Below the pieces are notes generated by a model. That model was not told where the DNA came from. It ran no database searches and saw only the letters and a list, made by a program, of their open reading frames with translations. Shown one piece after another: positions 1 through 10,526 of a DNA stretch of 64,000 bases (the first letter of the stretch is position 1; each line of letters opens with the position of its first letter). Origin of the DNA: Rhypophila decipiens (Eukaryota > Ascomycota > Sordariomycetes > Sordariales > Naviculisporaceae); the NCBI GenBank assembly GCA_033297075.1, contig MU858207.1, forward strand, positions 25,447 to 89,446, given 5' to 3'. The translations under genes and the position numbers were made by a program.

Positions 1-523
1 TCTACCTATCACAACGACCTGCGCTACACCACATAGGGACCAACAGTGGGATGTTGGTTGTTTTCCTTGTTTTGGCTATGCAGCGTGGGTGAGCTACTGC
101 AGTCATGATGGCATCGATGCTGCACTGCTGGTCAACAGCAGTGTGCAGCACCGATGGCCTACTATATATAGGCCAGTAGGTAGCAGGTCCATAGACTCAC
201 TAGATTGAAGAATACACATGCACTACTACCGATCAGATTCACCAGAGCCCAAGAGGACTCTGTTGATAGTGATCACCAGTGCAACCAACAGTTTGCTTTG
301 TGGCTCAAGGAGCGGGGTAATCGCAGTGGCTGTCGTGGGAATGGGATATTGCGCGATATGAAGAGTATGTTATGACTGGAACATAAAGTAAACACCAGGT
401 CGACCTGCGAGTACGGCACCACGATGAAGCCCAGTCGCATAACAAAACCAATACTCTTTCAAAGACATAAACGAGACTGCCACCTGTTCCCCGTCCTTTC
501 AAGGACTGGTCTGAATCGTGAGA
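1..523. other. Left-edge non-coding stretch with two palindromes
   Basis: I see no convincing gene. Two adjacent inverted repeats stand out. The first has arms at 112-130 and 136-156 with a 5-nt loop, differing by one mismatch and a 2-nt indel. The second, at 156-174, has GGCCTA/TAGGCC arms around an AT core. They may be remnants of a transposable-element end or simply cruciform-prone DNA. The rest is the presumed 5' flank of the C2H2-type gene. Confidence 0.5.
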
Positions 524-2609
524 ATGTCGGATAAAGACAGTCAGGTGCGCGGTCAGGACATCTACTCGAGGGCACGAGATTGTCAGACTCTCTTCACGAC
601 GTACCTGAAGGTCAAACGAAAATATGGCCAGCAGATATCAGAGTATGATAGCAGATTCTTGGCCTGGACTAGCTTTCTTGGTGTTTTCGCCCGGCAGAGC
701 GCTTCCCTCGACCGACGCCTCGAGTATCATGTCGATATCAAAGATTTGGTCATCGGCATGCTGCGGGTGTTAGAAAAGAACCTGCGCTACGGTGGGTACT
801 CCATTAGTCTCCACGGGAACTTGTAAGGATACCTATTGCAGTCTGTCTAACACCTTCCATCTGTGAGGTAGCCCTCTCTCACCACTCCGAAAAGTCCGAG
901 ATGATGGTAGGGAGCGGGCAACCGGCAGAATATGGGCCACGATCCAACGACAGTCGACGTTGCCATAACGAAGGGCATTTCTGGGGCGATCGACCGGCTT
1001 GAGCGACTTGGTGTGGCTATTCGCACGGCGCCGCGAGACGACCATCAGGCAAGCATTCAAAGATACGCGGAAAAACGAGAGCCCGATGGCTTCGATTAAG
1101 TGGTCTTGGCGGTTGTTCATTATCTGTTCCCAGAGGCAGAGAAGTCGCTCAAAGTTCAGCTTGCCAAAAGCGTTTCGTACCGAAGGAACAGGCTTCTGTG
1201 GAGCCTGGGGCATTCCAGGAAGTTGGCCCATGATCGGAGTCATACGACCTCCAGTACAGGGGTGGTTGGCCGCGCACGAGATGGGCGTCGAGCGAATGTC
1301 TTTGGAAAGCGCCAAGGCGTTCCTGCCAATATAGAGGACGACCTATCCACCCTACCGTCACAACGAAATCTTGATCGTGTTACTGCAATGGTACGACTGA
1401 ATGAGGGACGACAGAAAGGGATCAGATCCGAAACGAGCAGCGTGCGCTCCATCAATCGGGCCCCCAGCGCGCAATATCCATCTCGGCCAAAACCAAAAGA
1501 ACAGCAGGATAAGTCGGGAAAGCTGGAGGCCATATGCCCATATTGTCTACACAACATAGACTTTTCAAAGCACAAATCTGACCGAGAAAAGGATAAATTT
1601 TGGCAGTATGTTGACACTCCTTCGCCCTATCTATATCTCTCTCTCTGCTCATCATTGACCCTTTTACCGCAGAGACCACTTGGATGCCGACTTGAAGCCC
1701 TTTGTCTGCTGCTCCGAGGAGTGTGGATACATCAGTCCAGCCTTCTCCCGGACCGCCGAGTGGAAAGCCCATATGCACAATAACCACCGTGAGAAGTGGG
1801 CACTGTACATCAATCGTGCCCAGTGGATCTGCCCTTATTGCAGCTTGGAAGACCCCGCTGAGCCTCCTGCCAATTTTATGAGTGAAGAATCCCTGATTTC
1901 TCACCTTACGGCCACCGACGGGTCTCGGACAGCAAAGACGAGTCGGTCTCATCCAGCTTTAACAAAGGGTGTGGAGCTTGACCAGATTGTAGCTCGGAGC
2001 AAATCCTATAACGCCAGAGTTCCGGGACAATGTCCTTTGTGTGGTCCTTTACCCAAGTCCGGAGACGATCTTGACAGTAAAACTCGCAACGTTGGGCAAC
2101 AACCACCAGATGCTCAAACGCAAACCCTCGACTGGCCAAAACGTACACAGGTAGTTCGGACCTTGGGAATGGAAAAACACATGACTGATCATCTGCTCCA
2201 CCTTGCTCTTTTGTCATTGCGGTGGTGGGAAGATGATACGAGCACAAACAAAAGCCTTGGGGAAAGCGGCGATCTCGATTCCAGTGGAAAGGTTATGGCG
2301 GCGGGATACAACTCGCAACGTTCCATGTGCCACCCAACTGGAGCTTGGGATATCTCCCAAGCAGATCCAAGTCCACAATCTATGGAAGAAGCTCATCCAG
2401 AGGCTCCAATTAAGCATTCCAGTCAGCTATGGAGCGAGGAAAAAGAAAAACACAAACAGCCGGAACCCGGACAAACCACTGATGCTTGGAAGGCAGGGGA
2501 GTTGCTCATGGAACCACCGGAACTTCAGACTCCGCTAGATTGGGATCGGGAGTTGTCGGCGACTCCTGGGCCCCAACTCTCGCAGGAGGAAATCGCTCAC
2601 GCCTTGTAA
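524..2609 (+). pseudogene. Fungal C2H2-type zinc-finger protein, interrupted by an in-frame stop
   Basis: This matches a large mould-specific family of unknown function. Its members have an N-terminal helical region, a linker, then Cys/His-rich fingers. ATG 524 opens the helical part (about 99 codons). A likely first intron starts at 792 or 823 and ends near 914; I could not find a boundary pair that is both canonical and stop-free. The next exon holds the family block DRLERLGVAIR, then TAA at 1097-1099. The reading frame then continues with VVLAVVHYLFPEAEKSL, where the family normally has an uninterrupted D-Y-V stretch, so the stop sits where a Tyr is expected. A clean intron (1606-1672) splits the CPYC finger region from KPFVCCSEEC; further CPYC and CPLC motifs follow. 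The frame ends at 2609. I read this as a nonsense-inactivated gene, but a base-call error at 1097-1099 would give the same picture. Confidence 0.6.
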
Positions 2610-2627
2610 TTAGCTACTGTAGCGTAC

Positions 2628-3510
2628 ATGAGACAGTTCAACCGAGGGGCTTATTCATCCTTCAAGGCTGTGGAAAAATTGTTGGAAATTTTCCATCTTT
2701 CGCATGAAGACCTTCTCCACGACCCGAGAAGGCTGCTGGATTTTAGGGCAACAGACGTGCATGATATTTTTTGCGAACCTTGGCGAACCACATGGGATGC
2801 CGGCGTGGGCCGAGATTCGGAGTTCACTATTGCAGTCACCATTTCACTGACTAAGGACCACCCTGATCTCTTCGATTGGAGGTATTACGACCTTGGAAAG
2901 CACCGCATCGCTAGATGTATCCGGACAGGGGTGGTGATTGATTCGGAGGGACCGCCAGCCATTATTACCATTGCATACAGAGAAAGAAGCCTCATTTCCG
3001 TTGACAAGTACGATGTTCTTGTCCACGAACCGCCAGTCGAAGGACAGCCACGGGAAATTTTTGCTATTTCGCCGGAAGCTGCCCTTGGAAAATCCATCGA
3101 GGAAGTTGCTAAAAGGGCTATCCTAATTTGTGCATTCAAGTAAGGTTATGCAAATTCATCTCTTATATCTATGCCGTGGAGTATATCTACGATCATATAT
3201 ACTGACCCCTGTTAGATCAACCGATGCAAGATTCCCAATGTATCATGGGTCAATTCGCTGGCGTACCCAGAAGCGACGAATTGAGCCAATACCAAATCTC
3301 AGTCGAGCAGACGAATTCGGCGCGATAACCTTCGGTGATGGGACGCCGGAGACACACCGGGAATGTGCTACGAATATTGTTACATTCGTTAGACATTGTG
3401 GCGCGGAATCGCAGTGGAAGGAGGGAGGTATTGACCAGTTCAACAGGGAGCTATGGAAAGCTGCAGTAAAAGCATGGGGTCTCCCTGTATGGACTGCGAA
3501 TTCGAGTTGA
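2628..3510 (+). CDS. Hypothetical protein, two exons
   Basis: Exons 2628-3139 and 3216-3510 join in phase (intron GTAAGG...TTAG) to give about 268 residues. I recognise no family. The protein is soluble and mixed alpha/beta in look, with no signal peptide or membrane segment. It has a Trp/Asp-rich stretch near residues 55-90 (WRTTWDAGVGRDSEF, then DWRYYDLGKHRIARC) and a C-terminal block ending in WGLPVWTANSS. It starts 19 nt after the stop of the disrupted C2H2-type gene on the same strand, so it could be the separated 3' part of a longer original gene. I see no splice signals that would join them cleanly. It is intact in itself. Confidence 0.5.
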
Positions 3511-3910
3511 GGGATCACCTCTCAAGGCAGGCACATGAAAGAACTGGTAATACGGTTTTTTTGACAGCGCCGCCTCCACTGTGGGTGAAAAGGGCCAAAT
3601 GGTCAATGTGCACTGAATGAATCCATACACCCGACGTGTATTCTTTCCTTGCTCTTGTGAATGACTTCCTCCCTTATTGATTTTGGGCAACTCACACGAT
3701 ATAATGAGCCAAGGATCTTCTAGGTAATGTAATTTCAAAATCTTCGTACGTCGGATTACGGGAGAGACCAAATTAAGTAGTCTCTACGGAAGTAGACAGA
3801 ATCTCGGGACGGGTGGTTTAGAGGCCTAACGTAGGTACTGATCCTTGCCAAGAACAGACTTCTATGGCTGCCAGCCGCCTCCCGAACCAACAAGACAAAA
3901 ATAACAATAA
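3511..3910. other. Intergenic, nothing recognised
   Basis: Convergent 3' flanks of the orphan gene and the secreted repeat protein. I found no conserved reading frame or repeat. Confidence 0.5.
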
Positions 3911-5612
3911 TCAAGTCCGTTTCACATCCGTAATCGGAGCTGTCCACGAGTGCCCCGGATCCTCAGTAATACATTGAGTTCGAGTAACAATCGTCCCGTC
4001 CCCTTCGAAATCCTCGACTAGTTCGCAAACTAGTGGGCTGTCGACCGTGGAAGTCGAAACACCGGAGAATTGGATCCTGCCCCAAGTAATTGTATCAGCT
4101 CCTGTCTCTCAAGCGCAAAACCGTGGTAGCCAAACAAAAACTCTGTTTTCCCTCTTGAAAAGGGGCATCATGAATAGCGCGGAGGACTTACGGCGAGTTT
4201 GTATCCAAATCGCTACACTCCCAATTTGCCTTGATAGAAATCTCTTGCTTGGCCTCGTCCCATTTAAGGGTACACTCCTTGGGGTATAACCGTTCCTCGT
4301 ACGGGTCAAATGGCCCAATGACACAAGGATACCACGTTTCACCGCTTCCAGAAACAGGCTTCTCTCCCTGCGTGATACTCAGCGGGAACCCGAACCCCGG
4401 CTTGGATGTGGCAAGAATGATATTGAACCCAACCGACGACGTTTTGTTCTCAGTTCCTTTGTCCACAAAGAAGTAGTTCAACCTCCATGTCGGGTTCAGC
4501 AAGCTGGTAGCTGTACATCCATCTGCCGTCAAGACGGGGTCGATGATCGAAAACGCCGGGAGGTCCTTCTCCCCTAGGAGGTTGCCCTTGAGGGTGGTGT
4601 CCTTGTCCCCTGATACGCGACAGCTTCGTGAAGAAGTGCCCTCGGTTTTATCTTCTGTTGTTTCGCATTCCATGGGCAAAGTGGTGCTGCCCCCAGCCGT
4701 GAGAGCGATTGGAGTAGCTGGGTCGCTTTCGTCACAATACCAGGTCTGATTTACCGCAAAGTCAAAGGTAAACAAGTCCAACGTGGCAGAAGTCTCAACA
4801 ACATAGCGATCTGGTTTCAGCCGGCCGAATTCTTGGCCCGAGCAGCGGAGACGATTATCGTTGCCGGCGGTCAGGACGCAAGAAGCTTGATACCCTATCG
4901 CAGGGTTGTCGATGACGAGATTGAGATTCTCCCATGTTGCCGAGCTGGCACCGTTGCCGGTCTGGTTCAGGTAACTTATGCCGGAAATGACCCAGGCCGG
5001 ATCGGTCCTGCAGTTTGGCTTGTTATGCCCTGTTACGCCGTCTGTGTAGTGCGGTGTTATCTTGACTGGCGACTCGAGACTGCCTTTGATGAGGAGCGCT
5101 GGACTGGTCGACTTGCAGGATTTGATAATCTTTCGGCCTTCGGCGATCAGTTCGCAGGTCAGGGACGCTGGCGCGGTGAGGTTGCCTGATGCGGTGTAGG
5201 TTAGGTTGGTAGCTGATGAACTGGGTCTGTCGGTGCATTTCCAGGTTTCGGCAGCCCGGATGGTGACGAGGTCGTGTTCGTTGACGTTGGCGAAGAGTCG
5301 CAGTGTTTGAGTCTGGTTCGATGATGAGGAGATGGTGCATTCAGACTCGGTTGGTGTTGGACCCAAGGCTAGAGCTGGTTTAAACCAGCAGCTTGCGAGG
5401 GAGGCATGTTCTGTGGCACGGTTCTGGATAGTAAAGGTGAGATTGTTGTAGCCCCAGGTGTCATATGTCAAGTCGGTGATGAGCCATCCTGGCATTTGGA
5501 ACGAAGTGGTTGTGCAGCCCAGGGTTGGTCCTGGATTGGGCGGACCTTGGGCAGATACCAAAGTAACAGCTCCAGAGAGCGAAAGCAAGGCAGAAAGAAG
5601 CATGGTGGTCAT
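3911..5612 (-). CDS. Secreted protein of three tandem Cys-containing repeats
   Basis: Exon 1 runs 5612-4192, the intron is 4191-4077 (GTAAGT...GGCAG), and exon 2 is 4076-3911. The product is about 528 aa. MTTM at 5612 opens a hydrophobic signal peptide with a likely cut after VSAQG. The mature part is three diverged repeats of about 160-175 residues. Each has an early Cys and a Trp (SFQMPGWLI; DPAWVISGISY; LLNPTWRLNYF). Each has a mid aromatic-Trp-Cys motif (ETWKCTD; QTWYCDES; NWECSDL) and a late C-E-L/T plus second Cys (TCELIAEGR; MECETTED; VCELVEDFE). Asn-X-Ser/Thr sites are frequent. The third repeat is completed only by exon 2, which supports the intron. I do not recognise the family. Extracellular or wall-associated is the safest call. 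Confidence 0.75.
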
Positions 5613-6021
5613 GATATAGCACTATGGACCAAGGAGAATTCACAGAAATGAAACGTAAGACCTCTAGGAGAATGCGCCCAAAGGCATCTTTTATGGTGAT
5701 ATGGGCGAGTATTAATCCCAAACCACTCTGCGGTCTCATTGGTCAATGCCTTGTAATTCGATATACAAGTAGGCCGAGGCGCATATAGCAATTATCCAAA
5801 TTAAGCCCAGCAGGCACCATGCTCGAGACTCAAAATTTCGGTACATGAACAAATTGCCGAGACAAGCACTCGGCTTGAACATGTATTCCCAGTCTAATGG
5901 GACGGGAAAGAAACAGAAACAACGAGAACCGAGACTTTCTCGAAAAGGACGCCAAGAATACACGAGGCCAGGATGCTTGGAGGCTAACACAGAGTGATAA
6001 GGTAGCTATACCCCAAGAAGT
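5613..6021. other. Intergenic, nothing recognised
   Basis: 5' flank of the secreted repeat protein and 3' flank of the MFS gene. No gene or repeat seen. Confidence 0.5.
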
Positions 6022-7927
6022 TCAAGAATCGTCATTCATGAATCTCTGTAGCCACTCATTTCGACCAGTAAAGCTTCTGATTCTCTTGCCGAAAATCCTA
6101 TCTCAACTCGTCAGCGTCCGGCCGCAGCCAATGTTTGAGGGTTCACGATTCCAAGGTACTCACCAAAGAGGGATTGTCAAGAGACAGACCGCAAGAAACA
6201 GGGACCCAAGGATACAAAAGACAACCAAAGGTCCCTGCGCTGCAAGCCACTCGTTGACAAAGTAGGTCAACCCAAAAGTGAGCAGGTTCCTGGCATTGAT
6301 CGCAACAAAGGCTTCCTCATTCAAGGTGCGGTAGCTGTCGACCACGTACCCAAACACACAGGTTGACGCAAACACCAGGCTCATGTTGGCGAAGCCAAAG
6401 CACAGAACTGGGCCAGACCAATGGGTTTCGTACTCGACTGCTGCCCCGAAGCCGTAGAATCCAACAACGCCGAGGATGACAGCGACTATCATCAGAGGAA
6501 GCCGGAACTCAGGCTCGTAGATGCCTCGGTTCTTCTTGGTCAGGTATATGCAGATCCAGTCATTGAGTGGGCCCGAGATGATTTCTCCAATGGCTGTCAT
6601 GATAAACGGCGATAGACTGATCAGACCCGTCTCGCTGATGGAGAAGTTGTAGGGCGGCTTGGTAAAGATGACGGCGTTGACGACAGAGAAGACGACGATC
6701 CATGTCAGAGTTGTGCCTAAGACAATGTCAGCTGGATGAAGCCAAGAAAGCACACCAAGAACCAGCTCACCATAGATCAAGAACCCCCACAGAACAGCAG
6801 GATAAAACAGCAGCACGACAGGCCGCACAAACAGCTTCCAGATGGGCGCATACGAATACCGCCCCGTAAACACCCTCAACGACTGCAAATACGTATGCTT
6901 CTTCTCCACCTCGCCACCACCAACCGGGTAACTCGTGTGCATCGCCGTCTCACCACCCTCGACATGTCGTAAATCATGCTCCCTAGCCAACTTCATATGC
7001 ACCTCCCCAGCATGCCCCTGATGGAGTCCGCCTTTCTCATCCTCACCCTCGACACTGCCCTCCTCGACAGGCACAACAACGACACCATCCCGTCGATACG
7101 CCGTCTCGGGAACAAACAAAACAACAAGCACCATCAAGACCCCAAACAAGATCGCACAAACTCCAAAAGTCCACTGATACCCCTCTCGCTCAATGATATA
7201 CCCTGCAATCAACGCACCACCGCTGATCCCGGTCAACAGAAACAAATTCCAAACCGCAATTCGTGTGGCGCGTTCATGAACGAAATACATATCGCCAATG
7301 GTACACTGCACGAGCACTTCATAAGGCGCCATCCCCAGCGCAGCAACAATCCTGGATGCCAAGAAAGAATTGTACTCTTTCACTGCAGCGCCCCAGACGG
7401 AAGTCGCAAACATGACCATGATTGCCATTATGAAGATTGGGCGTCGGCCGATGAGTTTAGCGAGCGGGTTCGTTAGGAATAGCACCATTGCCAAGGTGAA
7501 GATTAGCCAGGCAGTTGCTTGGGATAGAATCTCGACGGTGATGTTTAGGTTGGAGGCGATCTCGACAAAGCCCGGGGAGAGCATCGGTCCGTAGGCGCCC
7601 ACGATTGCGGCAGTGAAGGATACGATCAGGAGGATGACTTCCTTTTGGTATTGGGGCCACTTTGGAGAAACAGCTCAGCTGCGGTTAGTCAAGGTCAACT
7701 GAAAGTGGTTTGTGATTTGTGAGGATATTGGGACGAACATTGAGAGGATCGTTTGGACTGTCGGATGGCTGGGGCACGAGAATGACATCCTTGAAGCGGC
7801 CGGTTCCGTGTTTGAGGCGATCGCGTGGGATGTCGGCGAACTCGGGCGGCAGGTCGTCTTGGTCGCTCATAAAGGCCGTCCCGGGGACGATCTCCATCTT
7901 TTTGCATTCTAGGATTCCAAACGGCAT
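6022..7927 (-). CDS. MFS transporter, fungal drug/polyamine-type
   Basis: Major facilitator of the plasma membrane, probably exporting or importing small organic solutes by proton coupling; the substrate cannot be read from sequence. Exons are 7927-7739, 7659-6164 and 6097-6022, all junctions in phase, giving 586 aa. The cytosolic N-terminus is followed by DPLN-WPQYQKE, the usual lead-in to TM1 in fungal DHA-type and HOL1-like carriers. NPLAKLIGRRPIF is the loop 2-3 motif A. PETAYRR closes the first half. The central loop is charged and about 80 residues long. The second six-helix half follows. The 25-codon last exon encodes IFGKRIRSF and WLQRFM, a C-terminus common in this subfamily, which confirms the small exon. 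ATG 7927 was chosen because it opens the conserved MPFG start; an upstream extension has no ATG. Confidence 0.9.
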
Positions 7928-8776
7928 TTTGATGGGTTTGAACACACAAGTCTTGGTGAGCAACCTGAACAAGATTGTACCTAGGAGTTATTCGAAAGCA
8001 GGTCGTCTGGTGAGTCTGGGCATTGTTCACTTTTAAACCTCCCCTGAGTTATGGAGCGTCGCAGCTATCATCATGTCGATCATAAGTCTGGCTCCGAGGA
8101 CAGGGGAGTGTTAGAGGACAAGTCCTTCTGACTGGCTGCTCATATCGGGTCTTCATATCTGTTGGTTATATCCGGCAGGTGTTGGGAATCGGAGTCTCAT
8201 CCTGGGAGAACCTTGCAGCTTTACGGTCGAGCTTGGACGGCTTCGTCGAACCTGTCTGCGTGCTTGTTATTGGAATCGGGGTTTGCTACCAACGCCCTCG
8301 GCTCGGCTTGTATCTGTCACGGATCCGAAAACCTTGGGCTTCGTGGTGGCCATATGCTCATCTGTCTGAGCACTACTAATGGTTGTTCAACATCTCGAGC
8401 TCTCGTCGGGGTTAATGGAGAAAGCATGAGGGGTAATGATAATGAACATGAGTACTGTCTATTCGGACCAATGTAACTATTGATGATGGGGGTACATGTC
8501 GGCAGTTGGGGACTGACCAATAGGGTCAATACCCGGATATGGTTCCGCTCTTGACCGTTATCATAACATATAGACAAGACCAACAGGCCGCTCAAGCTTA
8601 TTATGATGCTACGTTAAGATCCAGACAGATATTGCTTATTCGGGTCCTCATCCCGAAGGCCAGGGAGTATCTGGTTGCACAACATTGCGCGATCTCAATC
8701 GCACGTTCCGGATACCAAAGACTGCTGTGGTTCCTCAGTTCTGAACAATGTACCAGGCCGCTATCACAGACCACGA
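7928..8776. other. Intergenic, nothing recognised
   Basis: Holds the upstream region of the MFS gene and the 3' flank of the AA9 gene. Only short overlapping frames without conserved motifs are present. Confidence 0.5.
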
Positions 8777-10023
8777 CTACCGACCACCCGCGGGCTTAAC
8801 AGTCAAATCCGGCCGATCCTGCACCATCTTCTCGCCATCCCACAGCATACCACCAGCATAGTAATAGCCGGGGTCTATCGTCTGTTGTCTGTACATTTCT
8901 AACGACCCAAGCTGCATCCCAGGGGTTCCTTCAACAATGTCCTCTGGTATCTTTATCCCCTTGGGGAAAGGTGTACTGCTACTCGCATTGCCGTTCTCAG
9001 TTGACCCGACCACCTCAATCTGTGCACAGCTGGGGTATAACTGCGCCTCGACAGTGATTGCATTTCCTGCGATGACGTACTGGCCACCGATGTATACGGC
9101 GTCCATTCGCATGAGATACTGGCCCGGTGGCGTTTGCGCTGGGATCTTGAACGAGAACTTTTTCCCAGATGGACGGCAAGATTAGTTCAAATGAAAGAAA
9201 GCATCGAGCGTCCGTCAACTCACACGCGGAGGCAAACCGCCTCGGTTATACATGATCCAATGCGCCGGATCGTCCTCGCGAACCTCGACTCCAACAGTGA
9301 ATATCTTGACCCAATCGCCGGAAGCGTCGTACTCCCGCACGTCTTTACCCTGGGGAACGGGTGACAGATGGACCATGAGTGGACCATGATGGTTAAAGGT
9401 CATGCCATACTAGTTTTCACAGCTGCGTCAGCTACTTGTTCGTCCTCCTCATGCTTGCTCCAACAATGGCAAAAAGACGATAAAGAACTCACATCCAAAT
9501 CACATGTCCCATACCCGTCCGGGCAATTCTCAAACTGGTTGGTCTTCCAGTTCATTGGCTCCCACCGCTGCATCGCGAATTCCAGTCTATCCTCGCCCGC
9601 CCGGACTTTGAGCACGTCGGTCTGCGCGGCCCACGCCATATTGTCACGCCCGCAGCGTGAGGATTCCGGGCGGTCGGTGCCTGCGTACGTCGGTGCATTC
9701 CAGCCGCGCCAGTAGTAGTTCGTATCGTTACGGGGGAGTTCGAGGTAGGGTCCTGTTTTGTTCCTGTGGATGTTTCAACACGGTTGGTATGTACGTAGGT
9801 ATTGAACGGTAAGATGCGCCTACCGAATGTATTGCATTGTAGGAAGCCACTCGTCATTGACGGCTAGGCGGACAAAGGTATCTGCCAGGCAAGTTTCAGT
9901 AAGTCAGGTTAGATCCATAACTGGCGAACAGAGTATGAGCTTACAATGCCCATGACTTGTATGGATCGTGGCCAAGAGACCTGCAATACCGTAAACAAGA
10001 CGTCGCAAACCCATGGGGGCCAT
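8777..10023 (-). CDS. AA9-type lytic polysaccharide monooxygenase, atypical
   Basis: Secreted copper enzyme family that oxidatively cleaves cellulose or hemicellulose. Five exons: 10023-9945, 9881-9824, 9763-9493, 9409-9224 and 9157-8777, all in phase, 324 aa. Signal peptide residues 1-25 end at G|HYTF, leaving the histidine that forms the N-terminal half of the copper brace at residue 26. The second ligand is one of the paired histidines in FNHHGPLMV (about 143-144). AQLYPSCAQIEV supplies the axial Tyr, the preceding Gln and a disulfide Cys. Oddities: the stretch normally reading L-R-H-E-x-I-A-L-H is here YLMRMDAVYIGG, so the conserved second-sphere His is missing. There is also a C-terminal extension of about 70 residues without a CBM1 motif. 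An atypical substrate or weakened activity is possible. Confidence 0.85.
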
Positions 10024-10526
10024 GTCTCTTGTTCTGTGTCGACGTACACCGGAAACCAAGAACCGTTCAGAAAATACAAGCTAGACAGACAAGTAATGTT
10101 TGTGAATTACTGGTCAGGATATTCTTGATGCAGGAGAATACACAACTAGGCGACTTTGTGCTTTATACATCGCAGCCGCCCCCCTGATGTACTCTTTGAG
10201 GACGGCTGGTCTATATACAGTCGTGGGATTCCAAGAATCCTTCTAATCTTTCACGGTCGTTATTGCTCCATGAAGCACCTCGCAAACCGCCCACTCGAGA
10301 TGCTACCCGCAGAATGCTACAATGCCCTAGCTTCTCCGCAGCTTACTTCCAATGAGATAGAAAGGTGGATGGTATGGAAGGATTTAGCCTGACCAGACAC
10401 GGGAAAGATCTAAATGTGTGGACACGCGGAACGGAGTATCCAAATACCAAATCGCCGTGGCAGAAAAGTCCAAGGTTAATTCACTAACGTTACATGTAAG
10501 GACATTTCGTACCTTGCAGTAGTGGT
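10024..10526. other. Intergenic: upstream region of the AA9 gene
   Basis: Lies between the AA9 start and the 3' end of the HET gene, both on the minus strand. No gene or repeat recognised. Confidence 0.5.

Noticed and set aside
6976..7476. 166-codon plus-strand frame
   Set aside because: It is antisense to the well-supported MFS transporter and has no family signature.
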